This document shows, one piece after another, positions 10,367 through 24,200 of a stretch of DNA of 64,000 nt. The notes under the pieces were generated by a model that did not search any database, had not been told where the DNA came from, and saw only the letters and a program-made list of their open reading frames with translations. Source of the DNA: Dendrophyllia cribrosa. Taxonomy: Eukaryota; Cnidaria; Anthozoa; Scleractinia; Dendrophylliidae. Position numbers and translations under genes: made by a program. The DNA is taken from NCBI GenBank assembly GCA_024195265.1, contig JAJLRJ010000005.1, positions 31,333,252-31,397,251 on the forward strand, written 5' to 3'. Within the stretch, counting starts at the first letter, position 1. Each line of letters opens with the position of its first letter.

Positions 10367-13300
10367 CTGTTTCGCTTTCCAAACTTCCAGAACAGGCATG
10401 CCCGCGATCACAGAACCTGGATCGTCTTGGGCAGCGGAATTCACTGTATCGTTAGCGCCTATCACCAAAGCGAGGTCTGTTTCAGGAAAGTCATCATTGA
10501 TTTCATCCATTTCAAGTACAACATCATAAGGCACTCCTGCCTCGGCTGCAATTACATCAACACACAGGTCGAAATTAACGTTGAAATATCACTTCCCATT
10601 GCTAGTTGTGAAAGCGCGGTGGTGCAGTATAGTCGAACAACGCTTTTCGAATGTTATGCTTCACCGATCACCCACCCCCTGCGTCCAACTCCCCACCATC
10701 CCCTCCCCTCCCCTCCCTCCACGCCGCCCCTAAGCAGGGCTCCAAATTAACACTCGCAAACTCGCAAAATGCGAGTAGTTTTTGGAAGTTGCGAGTCTGA
10801 AAAATATCCTCTAGCAAACTTTTGCGAGTAACCATTTCTCTAACAAAAGTTGGAGGGCAAAAGTGAATGTTCTTGGAGAATTTTGTGGCAAAAATTCAGA
10901 CATCGTCGAATGTCATCTTCGGGAAAAAATAAGCGTGGTTTTACACAGAACCTGTGCGCACTTTATCTGTGCATTCACATTTTGTTGGAATCAGCAACGT
11001 GACAGAAGAGAATGAATTTCACGCTTTGTGAGCCACTTTTGTTGTAGGTGTCTAAAATAACCGCTTTTGTCAAGAGACCCTCGACCGGTAACATGACTGG
11101 CGATGACAACGTCTTGCCCGACAACCCCGAGCCGCCAAAGAAACAACAAGACAACAGGAAAGAAGACCACAAAATTAACGGTATACTATTTAGGTATTTT
11201 TACCTTACTTTCAGAATCATCAGCCGATCGACCGATCGAGTGAAATTTTGTCCCACTGAGATAAGTCATTCAACGCTTTCAAACTCACCAAGCAATACGT
11301 TTAGCTGTCCCGGCATACGCCCGGCCACGGGATGGATCCCGAAACGTACATTGAGTCCCTTTTCCTTGAGGCTCTTGACCATATCAGCGATAGCGTACTG
11401 CGCTTTAGCTACAGCCAGTCCATACCCTGGAACGATAATCACATTCTGGGCAGTGGTAAGCATTTCCACGGCACCATCCGCATTGACTTCTGTGTGTGTT
11501 CTTTCTATCCTTTCCCTGGTACCCTCTGCATCCTTGGGTGCTACAACAAGTAAAAAAAACTCCAGTAAGCACAATGACATCAGATTTCTAAACCCTTTAA
11601 CTCCTGAAAGCGGTGGAGCATTAATTCTAAGTTCTTCTTAATGCTACAATGAAAATGTATCAACCGAATGGTTGCACTTTGGGGTTTCAACCCAATGACA
11701 GCGAAAACACGGACGACTCCGACTACTCAATAAAAAACGGACGACATTTTGGCGAAAAAATTTTCCCTGCAATTTCTTTTCGAGGAATCATCCAGGGCTT
11801 CAAAGCGTTCTGGAGAAGGCGCGACTGCTATCAGTGGTTACAATATCGAGAGGCAAACGGCATTAAAAATAAGTACTTCTCAAGAGCTATCAATTGAGTG
11901 GTCGCACTCAGTGGTTTCATCTACATACTAGGCAGATTTAGCAAGACGCGAGGCTTCGACAACGGAGAACAGAGCGGATATATGTACATGTTATCTGCCT
12001 TGGTTGTGAAGGCCGGAATCTGAGTCGCGAGCTTGTCGCTTGCATGTCAGCGCGCGCACCGGAACGGTGGAAATTAAGTCGTTTTAAGACTATTTCGCGC
12101 GCGTCATCAAAAACTTCGATTGATTGCTATTGATTGCTTTCGCTTGCTATTGACTGTCTGTCTAACCCTTCCCTTTTGGATTACTAGAAAGATGGTAACT
12201 AGAAAAGTATTATTTAGTGTTATTCAGATTTCGTGTTTTCAATTTTATCAATTAATAAATAGCCGATACTTCAGCACGCTTGTAAGACGTAGCTAAACAA
12301 AACAATTATAAACACAGAACTCCGCGCGCATGAGGAACTCCGCGCGCATTAGGAACTTCGCGCGCTTTCGAATTATAAATTTTGCCCAAAACTGAAATGT
12401 TATATCTGTTGAACTTTACGTATGGTTAATAAAATGCCTCAGTGCTGTACACGGTATAAAACGAAATCATTCATTTAGATTTCTTTAATTTCTAAACGAT
12501 TGTTTATTGTTAAATTTTTGTTATTATTTGACACAATTCGACCATACTCCGTTATGCTGTGTCGAATTTCAAATTCTATACAACCACTCCTGTGCTGGAT
12601 CGCCATCACTTCACTTCTAATGAGAACCTCTAATATGTGGTAAAAAATGTGACCGGATCTAAGGTGAACTGTCGTCTTTTTGTCATAAGGGCCTAGCTAA
12701 GCTACGAAACATTGTTGCAGACGCAAATGTCTCCCAGTTTAGCCGCGCGAGAAACATTTGTTGCGGACGCAAGGAAATATTATCGAACCAAGTCAAAAAC
12801 ATTTTTCTTCCCAGACGCAAATTTTGTTTACGAAACAAATGTTTACCAGTTTAGCCACATTAGAAGAAATAATATTCCCATAACAATGTTTCCTAGTTAA
12901 GCCACGCCCTAACTACAAAAACTTCCCAATTATTGCTCGTTAGAAGCTGCGCGTCATAATAGCGCAAATTAATGACATCACCAGTACAGGTGTGTCGTGG
13001 TTTACAGCTTCACAACAAATGAATTTACTTTAGAGAGTATGTTTTCTTCGCTTTCTAATTTAGTATGGGGTGCAGCCGATGAACTCCCACAAGAAACAAA
13101 CAACGGAGGAGTATCATTTGATGACTCCAAGATTATTGAAGATGACTGGGTTTTGGTTGAAGAAATCACAAACAGCAGTCACCGACAACAAGACAGCAGT
13201 TGCTCGCAAGGCGACGAACGAGCTTCTTCACTGCAAGCGTTGATTGAGGAAAACAAACCAGAGTTTAGTGGGTGCGGAAACGATAAAGCTTCGGGTCAAG

Positions 13301-15171
13301 TCAATTGTTCACAAAATGAAAATTCAGCTTCAAACGAGTCGTCACTCGAGAAATTGTTCGCGGAGAAACAATCAGACGCCAGTGACAAATCATCGCTCGA
13401 GATTCTCTTTGCGCAAGTTCAACCCAACGACAGCAAAAACGAGGACGACTCAGACTGCTCAATGAAAACGGACGAAACCGACACTGGCGAAAAATCTTCC
13501 CTGCAATTTCTCTTCGACGAATCGTTGCACAAGGAAAGTTCCAGCGTGGGAAACAACGCCACGTCGGTATTTACTCTTAAGCCACTGCCTGATCCACCGG
13601 TGGTTTTGGCGCCAAACGCTGGCCAATCATGTGGCTTATATAAGTCCTACAGCGCCGACTGTTACCGACAACAACCGGAAATGTTTGAGCCCACAGTGCT
13701 GAGGCGACGTCACGTGTCCAGGGTTTCTAAGCGTTCAGGGGAAGGCACGACTGCTATGGTCGGTCAAGTGGTGCTTCAGAAAAGGAACAAACAGCCATCT
13801 GAGGGAGCGTCCGGGGTGGGGAGAGGAGACGAGACGAGAAGACGAACAAGAAGAGCCAACAGTGTAGCGTGTGGACAGATTGACAGCGCTCGCGGAAAAA
13901 GAAGGAAAAGGACTGCGGAAAAATTCAGTGGGAAAGGAGGCCGGAGAAACTGCTGAGGAGAAACTGTTATTAAATAGGTCGATCTTTATACCAATGGACG
14001 TGTTGCAGTACAATATAAAAGGGAATCTTATTACAAGAACGTTTCTGAGAGGTTTCATATTTTAAATGGCTTTCACGCTGAACTCGTACCTTGAGATTTC
14101 AATTCTACTGCTTCTTGCAAAACAAATTGTACAAGTTTCCTTCTAAATAAAAAAACTCAAAATCAAACAGTTTCCATGAAGTTTTAGATTTGTTGCATTT
14201 TAGGGTTTTTAGAAGGTGCAATCTTTAATGCAACTTGTCTCACCTCAGAACGACTCTTCTAACGACGGTTGGAGACAAACTGGCATCAAACACATAGGAT
14301 AACAATCATATACAGTGTAGGTCATGCTTGAATAGCTACAGCGAACGACAGAAGCCCTTACAATACTTTGAAAACTTTATGCATTACATTATGCATTAAT
14401 GTAAACAATTTTGTTGAAATGCAGGGAACAGCATTCCTCTTCTAAACCTAGAAAATGCTTTGGTCCCAAAACTCCTGTCGGTCGTTGTAGAATATTTGTA
14501 CCGCGAACTTTGAAAACAGTGGCGATAATGTAACTTATTGACTTACCAGTAGATAATGTGCCGTATCCACCAAACAGCACATTAGCCAGAGACCGGTTCA
14601 TAGCCTTGCACATGATGTAAGACAGAATGCCTCCAGAGAAGCCCACAAGAGCTCCCACGATGGTGAGCAAATCGTTGTTCAACATGAATCCCTCTGCACA
14701 GAGAGCCCAGCCACTGTAGCTGTTCAGAACAGTGATGACCACAGGCATATCAGCCCCGCCGATTGATGCTGTCATGTGAACACCCATGATGGAAGACAAC
14801 GTGGCCGCGGTACCTGCAATCCATAACAAACACACTCTCATTAGCGAACACATGGGCTGGAAGGATTTGTTGACGCTTAAATCTTCTTTTACGAATCTTT
14901 CTTAACCCTATTTAGCCCCGGCTTATAATGTGGCTAAATGAAATTTAAGCTAAGGTAGACTCAAGCCAATGCGGGTCAGCGGTTCCTCGCGATGTTCATG
15001 CGCGTGGGATTACCTACGGGGCTTTCAGGGTTTTTTATACATGTGTGTCATGTGTGGACGTGCAGTTCTGCTCTGAGTGTCTCACGTGCTCGTGCTGTGT
15101 CCTGGCCCCCATCCTTCCCTCCCAATGGTTGGTTAGGTAAGTATCTCCACTTATATTATTGTGACGGTGCC

Positions 15172-15203
<32 letters not shown>

Positions 15204-18200
15204 TCCTGCTGGTATCACGCGCGGCTCCACCGCTCTAAGGAACCTTCCCCAAAGCTGATCTATTGGCGATGAGTTTAAGTCGAGTTCCTGAGCCTGGGTT
15301 CCCACGTTAATTTAATCTTATAAGCGTAACGTACAAATGTTTCACATTCAACCAAATCTTGGCGAAACAAGCATGTATTGAAGTAAATTAAGCGTTAAAA
15401 TATTTTATTGTTGCTTGATGTGAAATCTACAAACACGACGTCTTTAAATAATCAATACTTCTTGTCTTTACATGTACATGCGTTAAATAGAAGTTATACT
15501 CAGCATTGCTTTTCCTCAATTGTATTATCTTGGTTTGTGGTAAAATTTCTGCGACAATCAGTACTTACCCAACATTGGCACCCCTACTGCGGCACTGTCA
15601 GTAGCCATGAACCAGCCCATAGCTCCAACATTGGCCAATGCCATGCCAATATTCAACTGGTTCTTCATCGGAAGACTCAGCGCCTTGGAATTCAACAAAC
15701 CATGGAGCTTTCCAAACGCCACTAAAGAACCTGTGAAGGTCACCCCACCAATATAGGTACCGAGAAAGATCGCCGCTTTGTGGACATTCCCAGAGGGGTC
15801 CTCAGCAAAGAGGTCCACATCAGCGAGGTACTTGGCGATGGCAGTGAGCACGGCAGCTAGACCGACAAAACTGTGGAACGCTGCTACAAGCTGAGGGAGG
15901 TCGCTGACAGCGATGCGGCTGGAGACGATGGCTCCGATAGTGCCCCCCACACCCATCATAGCGCCCATCTGTGTCAGGACATCAGCGGTGGGTGCCAGTG
16001 CTCCAATAGTGGCCGTCATGCCAGTACCTATGCCGATAATACCTACAATACACACGATTGTATTACACACTGACAACTTGGTTTAATAAATAATAATGTC
16101 AATAGTCTGTCGAGTGTGATCGTCTGGGTTAGTGTAGTTCTGAAAAAAACTGTTGTTGTTGACATCGGCTGACGTTTCGACAACCTGAGCAGAAGTCGTC
16201 TTCAGAGTCATGTGAATTGTGAGTCGTCAGTTGATGGTTTATATGTTGTAGTTCAATTTTTCATTGTTCTCATTACTATGATAATGAATATAAAACAAAG
16301 GAAAATAAAAATTGAACCAAGTATAAAATTGAACTACAACATAAATTATACGTCTGGTTAATGCTGTCGTTGGTCAGTTTAGCCATGTTATTGGCTGTAG
16401 AGACTAAAGTCAGTGATTGGTGCGTTTCGATCCGTGCATTGTTAGTGTAATTTCAGTCATTGTATTGTTAGTAAAATTTGTCGGTGAGTTCAGTCTATTG
16501 TTTGCCTGTTCTGTTGACAAGTCGTTTGAGTAGGCCGCAGGTAGCTGTAGGCATCGGTTCAGTGGTGTGTAAGTTAGTAAACCAACTTTCTAAAGTGAGT
16601 CGTTTTTAGCAGTCCCTACTGTAAGTAATGCATCCAGCAGAGTCCCAGTCAATTCTGTGATTTGTGTGTAAAATTAATGGTGTTCAGCAATGTGATTGTT
16701 GACATCACCATTTTTTGTCGCCCGTTCGTGTTCAGTCAGTCGTATGTTCAGATTTCTACCAGTCTTGAAAGTGGTTTACTGAGATACTCCTGGGTACAAA
16801 CCAAGTAGCGCAGGATTTTTTAGCCAATCGCAAAGCGTAGCATTATAAAACCAAAGTAACTGCTAACTTACTTTCGACGCTTCATTGGAAACTGCTCTAT
16901 GTGTAAATCTGTGCAATGATAAATCTCTTGACTCACCGAGAGCATTTCCTTGCCTGGAGGATGTTTGAGTTGAGAGTCCAGCCAATGCACCGACACAGCA
17001 CAGTGATGAGGCCAGATAGGCCATCTGATCAATATCAGGATAACCAGCCATCTTAGCAGCAGCATAACCACCTAGCACAGCTGCTCCAGGAACAGCATAC
17101 AAGTATGTATACTCAGGGGGGTCCCCTGGAACAAAAACATTATCATCATCATCAGCACATCTCAAACTGTTAAGATAAACGGATGCCTTTTTAAGGAAGT
17201 GTTCTAAATTTCTTACGTTAATACAACGTAATGTATGCTTTCCATGTTTCTTTCTTTTGTTGTTGTTGTCGTTTTTGTAGAGAACTAATATTGTAAATTG
17301 TAACCTTGAACCTGTAATATTTAGAAATGGTTTACATACTTTGTTACTATTTTTAATGTAATTTGTTTGTAAGTATAAAGTTGTTAACGTTGTGTGTTTT
17401 GTAAACATTTTTTGTAAATCTTATACATGTTACCTGAGCTTGGAAATTATAAATTTTTGAAAAAAGTGCAAATCACATACATTGATGGTTTGGTGTGTAG
17501 CATTGTTGTGTATTTTTATGAGTAACCATTGAATGGTCTGAATTTAAACATTTTTGCCCAATTAAGTTATAGCTAATTAAAAGAATATTTAATAAGTAGT
17601 GTGTTTTGAGGGTGGCATTTAAACGTGAGATGTTTATTTGAGTAAATATGACAAACTACAGTAAAACATTAACGAAACTACAGTGTAGGTCTATCACTGG
17701 ATATTACCTGGTCTCCTAAACATATCCAACATCCTCTTAGTGATAATAAATCCACCAGTGATGTTTATTGATGACACAAGAGTAGCAAATGCAGCCAGTG
17801 AGGTGGCAGTGTTGTTAGGAAGCAACCCTCCCCCCATCAACACCAACCCTCCTGCCGCAGTGATTCCAGATATAGCATTCGTGACAGACATCAGAGGCGA
17901 GTGAAGGGCAGGCGTCACACCCCAAACAACTTTGTATCCAATCACGCCCGCTAAAGAAAAAGTGGTTACCATGGTGGCAAAGGCAGGATTTGGTGATACA
18001 ATTCCCAGACCAAGCAGAGAGCCTAAGCCAGCTGAAATGTAAACACAATACATGGATCAGTTACTGTACATGTTCTATACATCCACAGCTCATAAGTGAA
18101 TCTTTGTTTACAATTATTGACTCATTAGCATAATTACCGTATTTTCTCAATTAAACGCCCCCGGCGTTTATTTCAAACTTGGCCTTGTGGACCCGGCGTT

Positions 18201-21200
18201 TCTTTGAATCGGCAGTTTTTTCTCGCCCGCCATTTTTTTAAAAAGGGTTATTATTCGTTTTTCTTGGCAGCCGTGTACCTTGCCCTTAAATCTTAAGTTT
18301 ATTATACCACAAATAAACGTTTGAGGGGCTTACTTACAACTTCCTCTATTATACCCGGCGTTTATTCGGGGCCCGGCGTTTAATCGAGAAAATACGGTAT
18401 GCACCTCATTCTCAGTCGAACTACGTGTACATACATGTAAAAATGAACCCACGAATCTTGAAAGGGCATAACACAATAAGACACAGTACTCTTTATGCAA
18501 TGCGGTTTTAAAAAGCTGAAATTTTCTACAGATTGTTTGGCTTATTAGTACTATTACCACCCATGAATTTTGCAGTTTTTGACAGGGTATACATGTACAT
18601 CCTTAACCTATTGACACATGAGGATTTTTACGTTTTTGAGTGATTTTCTGCATACACACGCCCCATAGGATTTCGTGACTTCATATTTGGAGTTACCATT
18701 GAAAGTGCTGCTGTTCTAAAACACTGAAGGCTCGAGTTTACTGGAAACGTCACTGTGACGATCTCATTTTGCTTGGTTGATTTGCAATAAAGCGTCCAAT
18801 ATGAATTATCTACGATTTTTGGTAAGTTCACAGCCATTTTTCATCTTTAGTAGCTGCCTGATGAGCATCATTAAGCTTGGAGGTAGTTCAGAGTCCACTT
18901 CTCGACGAAGCGAGTTAGGTGTTGTACTTCGTTTACGAATTTGGCTCGTTGCTCGTTGAACTGGAAAAATGGCCGCCTGGAAACGAAGTAGCTTTGGGAC
19001 TCGACTCTGGATGAATTTCTCGACCTACCACGGCATATTTTGGAAGTTGCGACCACAGGAGAACACAACAAGCGCGAAATTTCGGCGGTGGGTCAGAGTG
19101 GCTGTGGACTTAGTATATATATGAAAAGTGTGGAGGACGGAATGAACGCTGTCGAAAAATCTCTTTATTTCCCGAGGCAAGGTGAGTATGCACTAGTATA
19201 AGAAGCTGTAGCTAGGCCCGAGCAACGAATAAGAGCAAAAAAATTCACTGCTAAGCTAGGACTAGGACTGAATTTTGCTGTAAATGTTGACTTTTGGGTT
19301 TGCCACGATGATTTGAATAAAAAAAACTAAAGGCAAAAACGTGATTTTTGTTGTTTTTCTATGACGTTAAAAACGGTAATTTTTGTTATTGTCCAAATTC
19401 AAACGCTGATATTCTGCAAAAATCGCTGACTTTTTTGTGTTTATTGGGAATCTCAATTTGAAAGACTTTCTAGTCAATGCTCACAACTGCTAGTTAAGGC
19501 AATGTTCGCACGATTGAGAAAGTTACAATTTTTTAAAGCAGTGGAGTCTTGTACGGGCGGTTCAGGTGTCAATGGGTTAAACACAAAAATGATGCAAAGA
19601 ACTAAAAACTGTGTAGAATACTAAGTTTGGAAGTCAGTTCATATTTAGCATGATTCCTTTTCTAGGGAAATTTGTATGCTTATGAAACAAAATGCAAACA
19701 GTGACGTCAGCAAAGATTTGCTTTTATCAATGACAAAGCATGTACAATTTTTTGTTCACTGAGCTAATGTACATGCAAGTAATTTGTAAAATATTGCCAG
19801 GTTTAGCAGAAGCTCTTTTCGATTTTCTTTCTCTGCCTTAGCACACAGTCATACTCTGCTTATACAAATGTACTTCTTCAGTTTACAAATTCCCTCATAC
19901 ATGTAAAGGCTACAGAGCAAGGTCTCTTTCTTTGCTTTAAGCAACACTGCAAAGCTTCTTCTGGCTGCTAAAACTTTAAAAGTATGAGAATATTGCATTA
20001 TTTTTTTTTCTCGCAGTGATCACTTGTTCTAAGATCATTGAACATGGATTTCTGCTTATCCATCTGCCAGGTTTGTTGTTGAGCAAGTTCCAGCAAACAC
20101 TTACAGTAGAACCAAAAGTTTCTATTCCTCTGATGATAGTAAATAATTAAATAGTAAATAATAATAACGAAAAATTGTCAAAAGAATCAAAGTAAAACTC
20201 CAAGTTGCCAGATTTGTTTATTTATCAGAGTAGTACAGCTGTACATGCACATGAACATCCCATCTCAGTGAAGGATTGTTTTTTTAGCAAAATTTCTTTT
20301 GTAATAAAAAACAAGACATTTTCATTGAGATGAGCTTTCATCTGGATTCTTACTTGCTGTAAGGCCAGTTTCCCATGCCGCAGCACTGAATGGTGACTGC
20401 TCTGGTGGTTTGACTATTTCTTTTGGCTTGGACGGAGCAGGAGCAGGCAATTCAATTGGCGGAGGAGGCCACATCATTTTCCCGTCTTGGAGCACAATAG
20501 AACCACGGACGACCTGATCATCAAGATCTATGCCAAATTCTCCTTTGCTTCCCATAGAGAGTAAGTACTTTGTCAGGTTGTTGGCATACAGAGTACTAGA
20601 CTGAGTGGGGAGGCGACTCGGGAGATCAGTGTATCCAACGATCTATAATTATTTTTTTAAAAATACCAAGTAATGGCTGGTTAAAGTTGAGAGTAATGCA
20701 AAGCAGTCTACAGTAGTTTCATAAGCAAAGAACAACAGTCATCAGATCTTGATGTTTTTTAATTTGAAGAGCTAAGGGCATAATGTCGAATGTTGAAATT
20801 TTTCACTTTCAAATCATGCTTTTTAGCCAAAAAAAAGCATTCAGTTGCTAAAATATTGGTGGTTTAAAAACAAAAGATCTCACATTTCAAAACAAAAAAT
20901 ATTTTGATCTAAAGAGTCAGAGCATTGTGTCACTGGAACCCATTTATACAGCTGGGGTAAGAGAGATGATGTGAAGTTTCTTGCCTATGAAATTAACATG
21001 ATGGCAGAGACCAAGGCTGGAATCATCTTGCCTTCAGGCTGAAAGCATTAAACACCAGACTAACCACCAAACTTTCATGCACTATAAGTACACTGTAACT
21101 ATCAATTTTTTTTCTGGATTTTCACTAAATGCTATTAATATAAATTAGAGAAATACATGTAGACCATTTTTTTTAAATGGTAACCAATTTATTTTTCTTT

Positions 21201-24200
21201 AAATTTATATTCAAAGAATTTTTACTCTAAAATAAGGCCAAGGGGCTAATTGACATTAAATATAAAAATTAGATACACATTAGCTAGGCTCACATTAACA
21301 CCATTGTGATTGTAGAGTTCCCCAGGCTTGGTCAGTGCACAGTTTCCACCTGCCTCAGCTGCTAAGTCTACAATAACTGAACCAGGCTTCATGGACTCTA
21401 CCATCTCCTTTGTTATCAGTTTTGGAGCAGGTTTTCCTGGGATCAGGGCTGTTGTGATTACAATGTCCACCTCCTTGCACTGTTTGGCAAATAGAGCAGC
21501 TTCAGCTTCCTTGTACGCCGTAGACATTTCCTTTGCATAGCCACCAGCACCTGGAAAAGGAACAAAGCTTTAAAGTGTACATGTATATTAAATATTTTTT
21601 TTATTTGCTTGATTGAATCTACTTAGTGTTCTGGAAAGAAAGTAGTAAAAGCTATAAAATCTCTATCAGGTGGCTTATTTATTTAAGGTACTTTCGAGGG
21701 GTGGCTAATAAGAGAGGGGGGCTTAATAGAGAGCAGGGGCTTATTGATTTAGCAAAAGGCAGCACGATGTACACTATCAGGATTATATATCTTATTGACC
21801 AAGCACAAGGGCCATACTGGGAGAATATCGGCCCCAGGTCTTGACAATACGGACCTCACTGCGCTCGGTCCGTACAGAAAAGACAGAGGGCCGATATTCT
21901 CCCAGTACGGTCCCGAGCAAGCTTGGTTAATAAGAGATTTATTACACGACTCCTGCCGGCGGGAGGATCACATGGGATCATGCGGGACAATGCCCGGTCC
22001 AATACTGGAATATTGGACCGGCAATCGAGCATTCTGATTGGTTGATTTTAGTTATTGGCCCTCTGACTGTCTTAGTTGTGTAATGAAAGATGATATGAAC
22101 TTTATTCAAGCATCGCAATCTCAGGATTAAACTTTAATGTTACAATTACATTATTTTACCCTATATAATGGTTTATACCTGGTTTATACCAAGAACAAAA
22201 GCCACTTTAGCACGGTTTGAGAGTATTGAAGGGGAAGGGGTGGTGTGGCTTAAAGAGAGAGAGGGGGAAGCTTCTTCTGAAGCAGGGTGGCTTATTAGAG
22301 GGGGGAGGCTAGAAATTTCTCGTCCAATGGGGTACAATACTGCACAAGAAGAAAGACTGAGGATAGTCAGCTGTGATGTCATTGCAAGAATGCTGGTTTC
22401 ACATTTTCTCGGTTACATTGTTTTTTTTTGGTGTGTATTGCAACAACCATAAACAACACACTTAAAACCATGTTTCTTTCTCAGGGCATACCAAAAATAC
22501 CGAGGAACCAAGAAAGCAAGAAACTGGCATTCCTGTATTGGATATTTTGATCAATTTTTGTGTGTAAGACTGCTAAAACACGGAAAAGAAAAATTGATAT
22601 TAAAAAACTTTTTTTTTTTTTTTTCTTATCAGAATTCTATGTAGATTTCATCAAGCTAATAAAAAAAATCTGTCATATACACTTTAAGCAAAAATATCAA
22701 ACACAATTACATGTGTTGGAAAAGGCTGAGCATGAGAAACAAAGCCACAACAGGGTACAACATGCATGTAGACCTTCAGTTACACAGTGAATAATTTTTC
22801 TCCCTGGAGACATTTTCTGCAGTGTGACCCTGCATCCAAGACAGCCTCATACATTGTTTATCTAAGGTCACCTGAGGGAGACACTCACCTTCCCCAGATT
22901 CTTCTACACCAGTAACCTCCAGAAATTCTCCACCTAAGGATTGCACTTGTTCCTTTACAACTGGTCTTACATCATAGCCACGGACAATAGCTCCCATGTT
23001 TCTAGCTGTACCAATAGCTGATAAACCTGCTACTCCACCACCTGATTTTCAACAAAAAAAGAGTTATTTACATTATTACAATGTATAACTTTTTTAAGCT
23101 TTTATGTTTCATTGCACTGACCATGGAAAAATAAAAATGGTTGACATTATGAAACTGTTGTGTCTTGTTTCTGTTTAGTCCAATTATTGCAAACACACAA
23201 CAACAAATACTTATTTATCATTAATTATATGTCCATATTTAATTTGATTAGTAAAAGCCCTAAGTGACTTCTGATAAACTGCTAGATTCTCATTTCAAAT
23301 TGCCTTGTATTCCCTTGTGAAACACAGGGAGAATTTGATTTTACATCAAAAGTCACTTAGGGCCTTATTCCACGCACCCCTTCAACTAGGATCTTACTTT
23401 AAAGATCCTGTGCACATGAAAAATTTCTACCAAGGACATGCAAGCTATATTTACCAATTACAAGAATCTTTGCCGGTGGCACTTTTCCTGCAGCAGTGAT
23501 CTGCCCAGTAAAGAATCTCCCAAACAAGTTGGCAGCCTCAATGACAGCCTTGTACCCTGCGATATTGGCCATGGAGCTCAAGGCATCAAAAGACTGAGCA
23601 CGGCTAATCCTAGGAATGCAATCCACTCCAAAAGCTGTGATTTTTCTTTTCGCTAAGACATCTAACAAGTCTTTGTTCTGAGCTGGGTACAAGAAACTGA
23701 CCAGTTTGCTTCCTTCCTTCATAAGATCAGCCTCATGAACACCAGAAGCTTGGTTTTTCTGGGGTGGTCGAACCTGTATGGAATGATTACATGTAACTAT
23801 AAAATCCAGGTCATACATCGTAAGCCATAATTGAAGGGCTGAGATGAACCAACCTTTTAGTCCTTTTTTATTTTTTCTCACTCAGATATGCCTCATTTTA
23901 TTTACAACAAATAATATCACAATCCCTTGTCGAATTTGCACTAACCCTAAGGAATTTGACTAATTTCACTTAAAAAAAGCAGAGTTCTGGACCTCTAGTG
24001 CTTTGACTGTAGATTCAGAGCGCAATTTCAACTTCATTTCAAAGCAGACTGGCCGACAGAATACTCAATACTCCTGACCCGCAGCAAAGACCTGAACAAA
24101 CATAAGGCCATTTAAGGCGGGCTTATCGAACATGTTCACTACTCGAGACAACATGGCTGAACAGGGTACACCTCAGTGGTTGAGCGCTGGTTTAAGCCAT

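Noticed and set aside
11190..11641. Plus-strand frame continuing to 11641
   Set aside because: From 11289 to 11540 it is antisense to an NNT exon; only the part before 11190 fits a transposon frame.
15408..16073. Plus-strand frames over 15558-16076
   Set aside because: Antisense shadows of the NNT membrane-domain exon 16042-15569.
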